A stretch of 29,261 nucleotides of DNA from the NCBI GenBank assembly GCA_038530575.1, contig JBCBCP010000039.1, positions 1 through 29,261 on the forward strand. Direction: 5' to 3'. The position numbers and the translations under genes were made by a program. Positions within the stretch are counted from its first letter, which is position 1; each line of letters starts with the position of its first letter. Origin of the DNA: JBCBCP01 sp038530575. GTDB lineage: Bacteria > Pseudomonadota > Alphaproteobacteria > Rhodobacterales > Rhodobacteraceae. The notes beneath the pieces are model-generated. The model searched no databases and was not told the DNA's origin. It was given only the letters and a program-made list of their open reading frames with translations. Shown here one piece after another: positions 18,609-25,283 of the stretch.

Positions 18609-18641
18609 CCGCGCGCTTTGCCCGACGGAAAGGGCGCGCGG
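18609..18641. repeat. GC-rich inverted repeat between ybgC and the DUF1772-like gene
   Basis: CCGCGCGC (18609-18616) followed by TTT pairs with the AAAGGGCGCGCGG arm ending at 18641, with a 2-nt bulge. It lies 14-46 bp upstream of the ybgC ATG and 34 bp before the divergent gene. It could be an operator or a leader hairpin; no further evidence. Confidence 0.35.
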
Positions 18642-18674
18642 TCACGTTCAAGCTACATCGATCAAGGAATTTAA

Positions 18675-19166
18675 ATGACACGCACCACAACACTGATTGC
18701 CATCCTCTTCCACGGCGCCATTTTCGGATTTTTCTACGCGTGGGTCGTCTCGACCATGTGGGGGCTCGACACGATGGCACCGACAGAGGCCATCGCCGCG
18801 ATGAATGCCATGAACGCGAGCGTCCGGAATGCGGCCTTTGCGCCCGCGTTTTTTGGCACGCCCTGTGTCTCGGCGCTGGCTGCGATCTTGGCATGGCGTA
18901 CAGGGGCGCGGACCGCGGCGCTGTGGGTTGGGGCGGGCACAGTTCTTTATACGTGCGGCGCGATGATCCTCACCATGCGCATCAACGTGCCGATGAACGA
19001 GGCGTTGATGGCTCTCACACCCGAGCAGATCGGGGCGGAGGCCGGAACGCTATGGGCCGCATATTCCGAACGCTGGCAGATGTGGAACCAGGTGCGCACC
19101 GGAACTTCCGGCGTGGCGCTTGCGCTGGTCGCAATCGGCTATGGTCAGCTGCGCGCGGCAGCCTGA
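18675..19166 (+). CDS. DUF1772 (anthrone oxygenase-like) membrane protein
   Basis: 163 aa with four hydrophobic segments. The N-terminal helix runs into FFYAWVVSTMWGLD, then MNAMNASVRNAAFAPAFFGTP, and later the TMRINVPMNEAL motif. These fit the DUF1772 / anthrone-oxygenase-like family; whether it has any oxygenase activity cannot be told. ATG 18675 is preceded by AAGGAA 5-6 nt upstream. It is divergent from ybgC and its last 22 bp overlap the convergent gene ending at 19145. It is the first gene of a three-gene islet that separates ybgC from ruvB. Confidence 0.8.
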   Translation: MTRTTTLIAILFHGAIFGFFYAWVVSTMWGLDTMAPTEAIAAMNAMNASVRNAAFAPAFFGTPCVSALAAILAWRTGARTAALWVGAGTVLYTCGAMILTMRINVPMNEALMALTPEQIGAEAGTLWAAYSERWQMWNQVRTGTSGVALALVAIGYGQLRAAA

Positions 19167-19777
19167 TCCATGCGCGCCGCCAGCCGAAGGGCCAACGCGG
19201 GGTCCTGCGCCGCCGCCGGAAGCACCGGATCGTAGGCGGCGCGGATCAGCGCGGCGATATCGGGGCGCAGCACCGTCGTCTCTCCCGCCACAGCGAGCGG
19301 CGAGGCGCCCCGAAACGCAAGATCAGACCACAGCAGCATGGATTGCACCGCCTGGCTCAGCGCAAGGGTCTGGGCCGGCACCGCGCTCAGGTGCGGGTCC
19401 ATGCGCAGGAACACAAAGCAGGCCATGATGGCGCCGGAGGCATCAAAGCGGAAAATTCGGTACTGGTTGGCATCCGCCGCCTTCAGCCGCTCCAGCAGCG
19501 GTCCAAGATCGGGCACCAGACGGTCCAGCCCCGGCACGGCCCCAAGATCGTCCCAGTCGCGGGCGAAAAACCACATGAAGTTGCTGCCCAGCTCCGGGTC
19601 CGTCTCCGCCATCTCATGCCCGGCCAACTGGCACAGCGCCTCGATTGCGCCTTTGATCGTGCCAAGCGTTTCATCCTCTACCCCGAACACCACCGGCGCC
19701 AGGGGCCGGCCCCAGCGGGCAAAGGCAAATTCGCCGCTTTCCCGGCGAAAGAGCGCGTCGATCTGATCAGGTGTCAT
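19145..19777 (-). CDS. Unrecognised soluble protein, about 210 aa
   Basis: 210 aa from ATG 19777, which has AGGAG 8 nt upstream; an ATG 7 codons earlier is less likely. No signal peptide or transmembrane helix is seen. Notable segments are SNFMWFFARDWDDLGAVPGLDRLVPDLG and NQYRIFRFDASGAIMACFVFLRMD, which alternate in a way that suggests a mixed alpha/beta fold. I recognise no catalytic motif and no family. Coding character is normal for the neighbourhood (GC-rich third positions, good SD), so it is very likely real. It is divergent from the RTX gene across 80 bp and convergent, with a 22-bp overlap, with the DUF1772-like gene. Confidence 0.75.
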   Translation of the reverse strand: MTPDQIDALFRRESGEFAFARWGRPLAPVVFGVEDETLGTIKGAIEALCQLAGHEMAETDPELGSNFMWFFARDWDDLGAVPGLDRLVPDLGPLLERLKAADANQYRIFRFDASGAIMACFVFLRMDPHLSAVPAQTLALSQAVQSMLLWSDLAFRGASPLAVAGETTVLRPDIAALIRAAYDPVLPAAAQDPALALRLAARMDQAAARS

Positions 19778-19805
19778 TGTAAAGGCTCCTGCGGGCAAAC
19801 GGTTT

Positions 19806-19834
19806 TTGACAAGACCATACGCCAGCGTTTACGT
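19806..19834 (+). promoter_or_regulatory. Candidate promoter for the RTX gene
   Basis: A perfect -35 hexamer TTGACA (19806-19811) is followed by a weak -10 candidate TTACGT after 17 bp, 24 bp before the RTX ATG. The -35 is convincing, the -10 is not, so this may need an activator or be chance. Confidence 0.35.
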
Positions 19835-19857
19835 AGCGGAAGGCCAGGGAGGATACC

Positions 19858-21063
19858 ATGGCACGTTTTCTTCAATACGAATTACTTCCCTATACGGACA
19901 TTTCCCAGACGATCTTTTTTGGTGGCACCGACATCGAAAATGCGACCGGGACGGGGTTTACCACGTCTTTTTTGTCGCTCACGCTGGTCTTTACCGGCAC
20001 GGGGCTCACCTATGATGCGGCGGGCAACCTCACCGGCGGCACCGTCGAAGAGTTCCGGCTGTATGATGGTGCAATTTCGGTCCCAAACCAGTTGCTTATT
20101 GCTGAATTCGAACTTTCCGCGACAGATCTCGCAGCCGCATTCGCGCTTGTTGACGCTGGCGACCTGTCCGACGCATCCGACCTGATCCTCAATGACTGGC
20201 TGGCAGAGCATTTCTGGCACACCAACTACGCGGGTGGCCCGCTCAAGGGATATGCGGGGGCCCAATCGCTTTACGGCGGATCCAACGTCGACATTGTTCA
20301 CGGCTATGGCGGCGACGATGCAATCCTTCTGCAAGGCGGCAACGATTTCGGCTACGGCGGCAGCGGCAATGACCGCATTTGGGGCTATGCCGGCAATGAT
20401 GCGATCTTTGGCCAGTCGGGGCGCGACACGCTAGACGGCGGTGAGGGCAGCGACACCATCGCTGGCGGCGACGATGGCGATTGGCTCTATGGCAAAGAGG
20501 GCGCTGATTTGCTGCGCGGCAATGACGGCGACGACTACCTCGACGGGGCGCAGGGTAGCGATACGCTGATTGGCGGCGCAGGGAATGACACGCTTGTGGC
20601 GGGGGGCGGCACAGACACGGACAAGCTGATTGGCGGATCAGGCCATGATTCACTTTCGGGCAGCGGCGGGAACAACATCATGCTCGGCGGGTCCGGCAAC
20701 GATACGCTGAACGGCAAGGCAGGCGATGACCGGTTGGTCGGAAATGCCGGCGATGACACGATCATTGGCGGCTTTGGTCTCGATACCATTGTTGGCGGCG
20801 ACAGCGACCGCATGACCGGCGGCGGCGATGCCGACCGCTTCATCCTGACGGACACAAATGGCGGCGCGTCACGCATCACCGACTTTGCCGATGATGTGGA
20901 CACGCTTGTCTTGCGCCTTTTTGGCTTTGCGGATGCGGCGGCGCTGGAAGATGCCGCCACTGACACCGCAGCGGGGCATTTGGTCTTTGATCTGGGCGAT
21001 GGGCAGACGCTGACCGTGTTGAACACGACCTTTGCGGCCCTGTCGGACGACATCATTTTCTAG
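19858..21063 (+). CDS. RTX calcium-binding repeat protein
   Basis: 401 aa. The N-terminal 135 residues are beta-rich (LTLVFTGTGLTYDAAGNLTGGTV) with no Sec signal peptide. From about 139 to 327 there are RTX nonapeptide repeats of the GGxGxDxLx type (GGSGNDTLNG, GNAGDDTIIG), expected to bind Ca2+ in a parallel beta-roll. A C-terminal cap ends in ALSDDIIF, the kind of acidic-hydrophobic tail that type I secretion uses. It is probably secreted to the surface or medium by a type I system encoded elsewhere. ATG 19858 has GGGAGG 5 nt upstream. The first codons are more AT-rich than the neighbours, and the gene lies in an islet between core genes, so horizontal gain is possible. No enzymatic domain seen. 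Confidence 0.9.
   Translation: MARFLQYELLPYTDISQTIFFGGTDIENATGTGFTTSFLSLTLVFTGTGLTYDAAGNLTGGTVEEFRLYDGAISVPNQLLIAEFELSATDLAAAFALVDAGDLSDASDLILNDWLAEHFWHTNYAGGPLKGYAGAQSLYGGSNVDIVHGYGGDDAILLQGGNDFGYGGSGNDRIWGYAGNDAIFGQSGRDTLDGGEGSDTIAGGDDGDWLYGKEGADLLRGNDGDDYLDGAQGSDTLIGGAGNDTLVAGGGTDTDKLIGGSGHDSLSGSGGNNIMLGGSGNDTLNGKAGDDRLVGNAGDDTIIGGFGLDTIVGGDSDRMTGGGDADRFILTDTNGGASRITDFADDVDTLVLRLFGFADAAALEDAATDTAAGHLVFDLGDGQTLTVLNTTFAALSDDIIF
20272..20838 (+). repeat. RTX-coding repeats
   Basis: Degenerate tandem 27-nt units encode the GGxGxDxLx nonapeptides of the RTX protein. They are protein-coding repeats, not a satellite or CRISPR array. Confidence 0.85.
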
Positions 21064-21075
21064 GGTGCCGCGTCC

Positions 21076-22089
21076 TTAATCGAAGAGATCGCCACGCGGG
21101 GCATCAAGGCCGAGGTGCCGCCAGGCCCGCGCCGCCAGAGTACGGCCCCGTGGGGTCCGCTGGATCAGGCCTTGCTGCAGCAGGTAGGGCTCAATCACCT
21201 CTTCCAGCGCATCGCGGCTTTCGGACAGGGCGGCCGACAAAGTCTCGATCCCCACCGGGCCGCCGCCATAGGCCTCCGCGATCAGCCGCAAATAACGCCG
21301 GTCCGCGCCATCAAGGCCAAGCCCATCGACGCCCAGCCGCGTCAGCGCTGCGTCGGCGAGCGATTTCGTGATCGTCCCATCGCCCTCGACCACGGCAAAA
21401 TCCACCACCCGGCGCAAGAGCCGCCCTGCGATGCGCGGCGTGCCCCGCGCGCGGCGAGCAATCTCGCGCGCGCCGCCCTCATCCGCGGGCACACCCAGCT
21501 TGATCGCGTTGCCCGAGACGATACGAAACAGCTCGTCCTCAGTATAGAACACCAGCCGGGTCGGGATCCCGAACCGATCGCGCAGAGGCGTTGTCAGCAG
21601 ACCCATGCGCGTCGTCGCCCCCACCAGGGTGAAGGGTTGCAACTCAATCCGCACGGTACGCGCCGCAGGCCCTTCGCCAATGACGAGGTCCAGCTCGAAA
21701 TCCTCCATCGCGGGATAAAGAACTTCTTCAACCGCAGGATTCAGTCGGTGGATTTCGTCTATGAAAAGAACATCCCGCGCCTCAAGGTTTGTCAGGATCG
21801 CCGCCAGATCGCCCGCCTTGGCCAGAACCGGGCCGGAGGTCATTCGGAAGCCCACGCCAAGTTCCCGCGCGACGATCTGCGCCAGCGTCGTCTTGCCAAG
21901 ACCCGGCGGGCCGTGAAACAGCGTGTGATCCATCGCTTCGCCGCGTTGCCGGGCAGACTGGATGAAAACCGAAAGGTTCGCGCGCGCCTCCGCCTGACCG
22001 GTGAAGTCCTGCAAAAGCTGCGGGCGCAGCGCGCGATCAAGGTCTTCGGGCTGCGGGTCTGGGCGCAGAGTTGGGTCCGGTTCGCTCAT
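21076..22089 (-). CDS. ruvB: Holliday junction branch migration ATPase RuvB
   Basis: 337 aa AAA+ motor that drives branch migration with RuvA. Walker A GPPGLGKT (60-67) and Walker B FIDEIH (109-114) are intact, as are the RuvB-type GATTRMGLLTTPLRDRFGI sensor region and the C-terminal winged helix with GVDGLGLD and RTPRGR. It is 3 bp downstream of ruvA and convergent with the RTX gene, whose stop lies only 12 bp away with no visible terminator between them. Confidence 0.98.
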   Translation of the reverse strand: MSEPDPTLRPDPQPEDLDRALRPQLLQDFTGQAEARANLSVFIQSARQRGEAMDHTLFHGPPGLGKTTLAQIVARELGVGFRMTSGPVLAKAGDLAAILTNLEARDVLFIDEIHRLNPAVEEVLYPAMEDFELDLVIGEGPAARTVRIELQPFTLVGATTRMGLLTTPLRDRFGIPTRLVFYTEDELFRIVSGNAIKLGVPADEGGAREIARRARGTPRIAGRLLRRVVDFAVVEGDGTITKSLADAALTRLGVDGLGLDGADRRYLRLIAEAYGGGPVGIETLSAALSESRDALEEVIEPYLLQQGLIQRTPRGRTLAARAWRHLGLDAPRGDLFD

Positions 22090-22092
22090 GCC

Positions 22093-22728
22093 CTAGCCCT
22101 TTGGCGCCAGATGTTTCAGCGCGGCGCGGATCAGGGCGGAGGTGTCCATCCCCTCCCCAGACACTTCGGCCACAGCCGCCGCCGCTTCTGCTGGCGCGTA
22201 GCCAAGGTTGCCCAGCGCCGAAAGCGCTTCGGCCTGCGCCGAGGGATCAGCCGCGGGCGCGGGGGCCTCGATCACCTCTGCCGGGGCGTCCACCGCCTGC
22301 GCCAGGGTGCCGCCCATCGCCATGACGCCAGGGGCCTTGTCCTTGAGGTCCAGCACCACGCGCTGCGCCGTCTTGGGTCCGATCCCCTTCGCGGCCTTGA
22401 CCGCGTTCCAATCGCCCAGCGCGATGGCCCGGCTGACACCATCGGGCCCCAATGTGCCAAGGATGGCCAGCGACGCCTTGGCCCCCACGCCTTGCACCGA
22501 CATCAACAGGCGATGCCATTCCTTTTCGATCAATGACGTGAAGCCATAAAGCTGCATCAGGTCCTCGCGCACCTGAAGGTCGGTATAAAGCGCCGTGACC
22601 TCCCCTGTGCCCGGCAGCGCGGCCAGCGTCCTGTCCGAGCAGTAGACAACATAGCCCACCCCGCCCACATCGATCAGCACGTGGTCGGCGGCGCGGTAAT
22701 CGACCCGGCCTGTCAGCTTGCCAATCAT
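22093..22728 (-). CDS. ruvA: Holliday junction DNA-binding protein RuvA
   Basis: 211 aa. Begins MIGKLTGRVDY as typical. Two helix-hairpin-helix segments are visible (LMSVQGVGAKASLAILGTLG and KAAKGIGPKTAQRVVLDLKDK); a C-terminal domain that contacts RuvB follows an Ala/Pro linker that is longer than in E. coli. The ATG overlaps the ruvC stop as ATGA and the stop is 3 bp before ruvB, so the three genes form one translationally coupled unit. Confidence 0.97.
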   Translation of the reverse strand: MIGKLTGRVDYRAADHVLIDVGGVGYVVYCSDRTLAALPGTGEVTALYTDLQVREDLMQLYGFTSLIEKEWHRLLMSVQGVGAKASLAILGTLGPDGVSRAIALGDWNAVKAAKGIGPKTAQRVVLDLKDKAPGVMAMGGTLAQAVDAPAEVIEAPAPAADPSAQAEALSALGNLGYAPAEAAAAVAEVSGEGMDTSALIRAALKHLAPKG

Positions 22729-23228
22729 CGCGCAGCCCGCCGAACAGCCGCCGCCAGGGCGGACCCCGCGCCGTGATGGGCATGGCAGATCGCGATAGCC
22801 AGCGCGTCGGCTGCGTCAGGACTGTCCGGCTGCGCGCCGGGTAGCTGCATGCGGACCATATGGTCGACTTGGGTTTTATCCGCGTGCCCAACGCCCACGA
22901 CGGTCTTTTTCACGGTGTTTGGGGCGTATTCGCCCACCCCAAGCCCGAACTGCGCCGGGACCAGAAGCGCGATGCCGCGGGCCTGCCCCAGTTTGAGTGT
23001 CCCGGCCCCGTCGGAGTTCACAAAGGTTTGCTCGACCGCTGCGGCCTCTGGCGCATGACGTTTCAGGATGTCCGTAAGCTGATCATGCAAAGACAAGAGT
23101 CGCGCAGCCAGATCAGAGCCGGTCGATTGGCAGGTGCCGCTGGCCACATACCGAAGGCGCGGGCCGTCCACGTCGATCACGCCCCAGCCCATCCGCCGCA
23201 AGCCCGGATCGATCCCCAAAACGCGCAT
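22725..23228 (-). CDS. ruvC: Holliday junction resolvase RuvC
   Basis: 167 aa endonuclease that cuts the junction delivered by RuvAB. The acidic catalytic residues are visible: D7 (GIDPG), E66 (AVEQTF), D138 and D141 (DSPDAADALA). ATG 23228 has AGGGCAGGG upstream and begins with the usual MRVLGIDPG; a 34-codon in-frame extension upstream is rejected. It is the first gene of ruvCAB, and its 367-bp upstream region is shared with the divergent DUF1127 gene. Confidence 0.97.
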   Translation of the reverse strand: MRVLGIDPGLRRMGWGVIDVDGPRLRYVASGTCQSTGSDLAARLLSLHDQLTDILKRHAPEAAAVEQTFVNSDGAGTLKLGQARGIALLVPAQFGLGVGEYAPNTVKKTVVGVGHADKTQVDHMVRMQLPGAQPDSPDAADALAIAICHAHHGAGSALAAAVRRAAR

Positions 23229-23595
23229 ATTTGCCCTGCCCTCTGTCTGGCGCGCCCGATTGCCCGGCCGTTGTGCCTTTTTTGTTGCACTAGCACGAAA
23301 GGCGAACATCCGCCAAGAGTTAACGCACAACAGCCGAAAGCGACGCGCGCTGAAACGCGGGCGACATGACCCGCGAAAGACGGTATATTTTCGCCATCGC
23401 GTCGCCGAAAAACGACATCGGCAAAACCTAAATTCATGTATTTTTTACAAAGCGTTAACCTTGCATTCGACCCATGCGAAAAGCGCATATCACACTTGCA
23501 AAAGGTGCACTTGTGGGAGCGATTTCGCGGGACTAGATGCCGGATCAGAAAGGCCGGGCGGTCCGGCCCCCACAGATCAAAAAGGAAGGCTTGCA
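23229..23595. other. Intergenic region shared by ruvC and the DUF1127 gene (367 bp)
   Basis: No gene is seen here. A short hairpin CGCGGG (23356-23361) / CCCGCG (23370-23375) lies in the middle. Two TTAAC motifs (near 23318 and 23455) and an AT-rich patch at 23431-23466 are visible. Several weak -35/-10 combinations for the DUF1127 gene can be drawn (for example TTGCAT at 23461 and TTGTGG at 23511) but none is convincing. The length suggests real regulation on both sides. Confidence 0.5.
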
Positions 23596-23805
23596 ATGGC
23601 AACTTTTGACATTTCCCGCACCACCTACGGCGCCACGACCCTCGCAGGCCGTATCGCTGGCGTTTTCAGCATGCTCTCTGGCGCATTCATCGCATGGAAT
23701 GACGCCCGTGTGACGCGCCACGCACTCGAGGCACTGTCCGACCGTGAGTTGGAAGACATCGGCCTGATCCGCGGTGACATCGAGAACGTCGCAAACGGCC
23801 GCTGA
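23596..23805 (+). CDS. DUF1127 small protein
   Basis: 69 aa. The C-terminal half holds the arginine-containing DUF1127 motif (HALEALSDRELEDIGLIRGDIENVA). In the Rhodobacteraceae such proteins are short, basic to neutral and often induced by stress; in Rhodobacter sphaeroides one (CcaF1) has been implicated in RNA metabolism and its 3' region yields small RNAs. ATG 23596 has a very strong SD (AAGGAAGG, 6 nt upstream). It is divergent from ruvC and followed by a structured UTR and two terminators. Its own job here is unknown. Confidence 0.92.
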   Translation: MATFDISRTTYGATTLAGRIAGVFSMLSGAFIAWNDARVTRHALEALSDRELEDIGLIRGDIENVANGR

Positions 23806-23891
23806 ACGCACTGATCCGTCCGCGCGGCACCTCCCCTTCCGCTGCGGGCAACCTGAACGCCGCGCCCTGAGATATCAGGCGCGGCGTTTTC
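23806..23891 (+). ncRNA. Candidate CcsR-like small RNA in the DUF1127 3' UTR
   Basis: A stem (CCGC 23820-23823 with GCGG 23844-23847, plus GC/GC across an internal loop) presents a loop ACCTCCCCTTCC (23829-23840). The CCTCC core can pair with Shine-Dalgarno sequences. An intrinsic terminator follows at once. In R. sphaeroides, CcsR RNAs with CCUCCUCCC loops come from the transcript of a DUF1127 gene. Position and loop agree here, but there is only one such hairpin and the motif is imperfect. Confidence 0.35.
23856..23891 (+). terminator. Intrinsic terminator after the DUF1127 gene
   Basis: AACGCCGCGCC (23856-23866) pairs exactly with GGCGCGGCGTT (23878-23888), with a further TGA/TCA pairing inside; TTTTC follows. 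It ends the DUF1127 transcript. Confidence 0.8.
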
Positions 23892-23905
23892 ATGTTTCGG
23901 ACACA

Positions 23906-23940
23906 AAAAACCCCGCCGAGGTGCGCTCGGCGGGGTTTTT
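23906..23940. terminator. Bidirectional intrinsic terminator
   Basis: Perfect stem CCCCGCCGAG / CTCGGCGGGG around a 5-nt loop, with an A-run before it and a T-run after it, so it works on both strands. It closes the minus-strand gene ending at 23957 and backs up the DUF1127 terminator. Confidence 0.88.
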
Positions 23941-23956
23941 ACTCAAGTGGGCAGGT

Positions 23957-24304
23957 TTACTGCGAAAATTCGGTATATGCCGCGACAAGCGCCAACGTGA
24001 CCGGGTCTATTTGCATGATTACGGCACCGGCTTGTTCAACGACTGTTCCATCGCGCAGGCTGGCGACGCGCTCTGCGTAGGTAATGTCGCCCATGTTAAC
24101 CACCGCGAAGGCTTTGAAGGCAAAAAAGCCCATCAACGCGAGGACAAACCCTTTGATTGGAAGGCGCGCCGAGCGGGCACGTTTGGGTTTCACGACGATC
24201 AAACCATCGCCGCGCAGTTGTGTAGTATAGCCGTTTGCCATCGCCTGATGCTTGCGCCCCAGCGTGGTCAGACGGCGTCCGAAGTGTTCTTTTGTCTCGA
24301 GCAT
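23957..24304 (-). CDS. Unrecognised small membrane protein, 115 aa
   Basis: 115 aa. A basic N-terminal half (LGRKHQAMANGYTTQLRGDGLIVVKPKRARS) is followed by one hydrophobic helix (about 51-69) and a 45-residue C-terminal part with YAERVASLRDGTVVEQAGAVIMQIDPVT. By the positive-inside rule the N-terminus is cytoplasmic and the C-terminal part periplasmic. I think similar proteins occur in other Rhodobacteraceae but cannot name a family. ATG 24304 has a GAGG upstream. It is 105 bp downstream of prmA, with a hairpin between them, and ends at the bidirectional terminator. Function unknown. Confidence 0.75.
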   Translation of the reverse strand: MLETKEHFGRRLTTLGRKHQAMANGYTTQLRGDGLIVVKPKRARSARLPIKGFVLALMGFFAFKAFAVVNMGDITYAERVASLRDGTVVEQAGAVIMQIDPVTLALVAAYTEFSQ

Positions 24305-24350
24305 GGCAGCCTCGTTGTCCAGTTACCCCCACCGGACAAGCGTTGGATGC

Positions 24351-24375
24351 GCCCCAATTGTGTCACGAATGGGGC
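24351..24375. repeat. Hairpin between prmA and the 115-aa gene
   Basis: GCCCCA (24351-24356) pairs with TGGGGC (24370-24375), extended by TT/AA across a one-base bulge. It lies 47 bp upstream of the small gene and 35 bp past prmA. No U-tract is seen on the minus strand; it may be an operator or an attenuator. Confidence 0.35.
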
Positions 24376-24409
24376 AATTAGCTTAAATTCAGCGAAAAAC
24401 GGTCTCGAA

Positions 24410-25282
24410 TTACGGCTTTTTCGTCAAGGTTAACGTGGTCCAGTCACCAATGCTGGCCGACCGGTGCAGACTGTTTCCGGACGCGAGATAATGGCGCGTC
24501 ACCTCCTCCGCCTGCTCGTTCAAGATTCCGGACAGAATCGCAATGCCCCCTGGCTCCAGCGCCGCGGTCAGGTCCTCCGCGAGGGCAATCAGCGGCCCTT
24601 TGAGGATATTTGCGAAAATGACGCGGAAAGGAGCGGCTTCAACAAGTGCAGGATGATCAAACCCCGCCGCCTCCACACAGGACACACGGCCCGCCATATC
24701 ATTCGCGGCAAGGTTGGCCTCTGCAACGTCAACCGCGACGGGGTCGATATCGGAGGCAATCACCGGCGTGTCCCAGACCCGCGCCGCCGCCATGGCCAAA
24801 ACAGCCGTCCCGCACCCGATGTCCGCAACCGGGCCGGGGGTTAGCCCTTCGTCAAGCAGTGCATCGAATGCCTTGAGACAGCCCAGCGTTGTGCCGTGAT
24901 GCCCCGTGCCAAAGGCCATCGCCGCCTCGATCAGTAAAGGCACCGCACCTTCGGGCACGCTGTCCGCGTCATGACTGCCATAAACCCAGAACCGCCCTGC
25001 TGGCACCGGCGCAAGCTCGCGCCGGACATGGGCGACCCAATCGGTTTCGGGCAGTTCGGACACGGTAAAGGGCGCAGCGCCAGTTGCCGCCGCGAGGAGC
25101 GCGAGGGCCGTCTCGTCAGGGGGCGCCTCAAAGTAGCCGCCAACTTCCCACAGGCCCGATCCGTCCTCGACCTCGAAAACGCCGACGCCGGTGGGCGCAG
25201 GCTCCAACGCTTCAAGAGCGGCGCCAAGGCGCGTTGCGGGGTCTTGCCCAGGCAAGGTGGTCAGGGCGGTGAATGTGGGCAT
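24410..25282 (-). CDS. prmA: Ribosomal protein L11 methyltransferase PrmA
   Basis: 290 aa. It trimethylates lysines and the N-terminus of ribosomal protein L11 using S-adenosylmethionine. AFGTGHHGTT (123-132) corresponds to the family's AFGTGTHPTT; the SAM-binding DIGCGTA is at 154-160, followed by ASDIDPVAV and the NILKGPL motif at 225-231. ATG 25282 has GGAG 8 nt upstream; a longer in-frame reading back into the MATE gene is rejected. The start is one base after the MATE stop, so it is translated together with two transporter genes. Confidence 0.95.
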   Translation of the reverse strand: MPTFTALTTLPGQDPATRLGAALEALEPAPTGVGVFEVEDGSGLWEVGGYFEAPPDETALALLAAATGAAPFTVSELPETDWVAHVRRELAPVPAGRFWVYGSHDADSVPEGAVPLLIEAAMAFGTGHHGTTLGCLKAFDALLDEGLTPGPVADIGCGTAVLAMAAARVWDTPVIASDIDPVAVDVAEANLAANDMAGRVSCVEAAGFDHPALVEAAPFRVIFANILKGPLIALAEDLTAALEPGGIAILSGILNEQAEEVTRHYLASGNSLHRSASIGDWTTLTLTKKP

Positions 25283-25283
25283 G

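Noticed and set aside
18353..20185. A 610-codon plus-strand open frame over ybgC, the DUF1772-like gene and the unknown gene
   Set aside because: It crosses several better-supported genes in both orientations with no SD and atypical composition.
20272..20838. Possible CRISPR-like or satellite repeat
   Set aside because: The repeats are degenerate, in frame and encode GGxGxDxLx units; there are no spacers of uniform size.
21115..22536. A 473-codon plus-strand open frame opposite ruvB and ruvA
   Set aside because: It is antisense to two clear core genes and has no recognisable domain.
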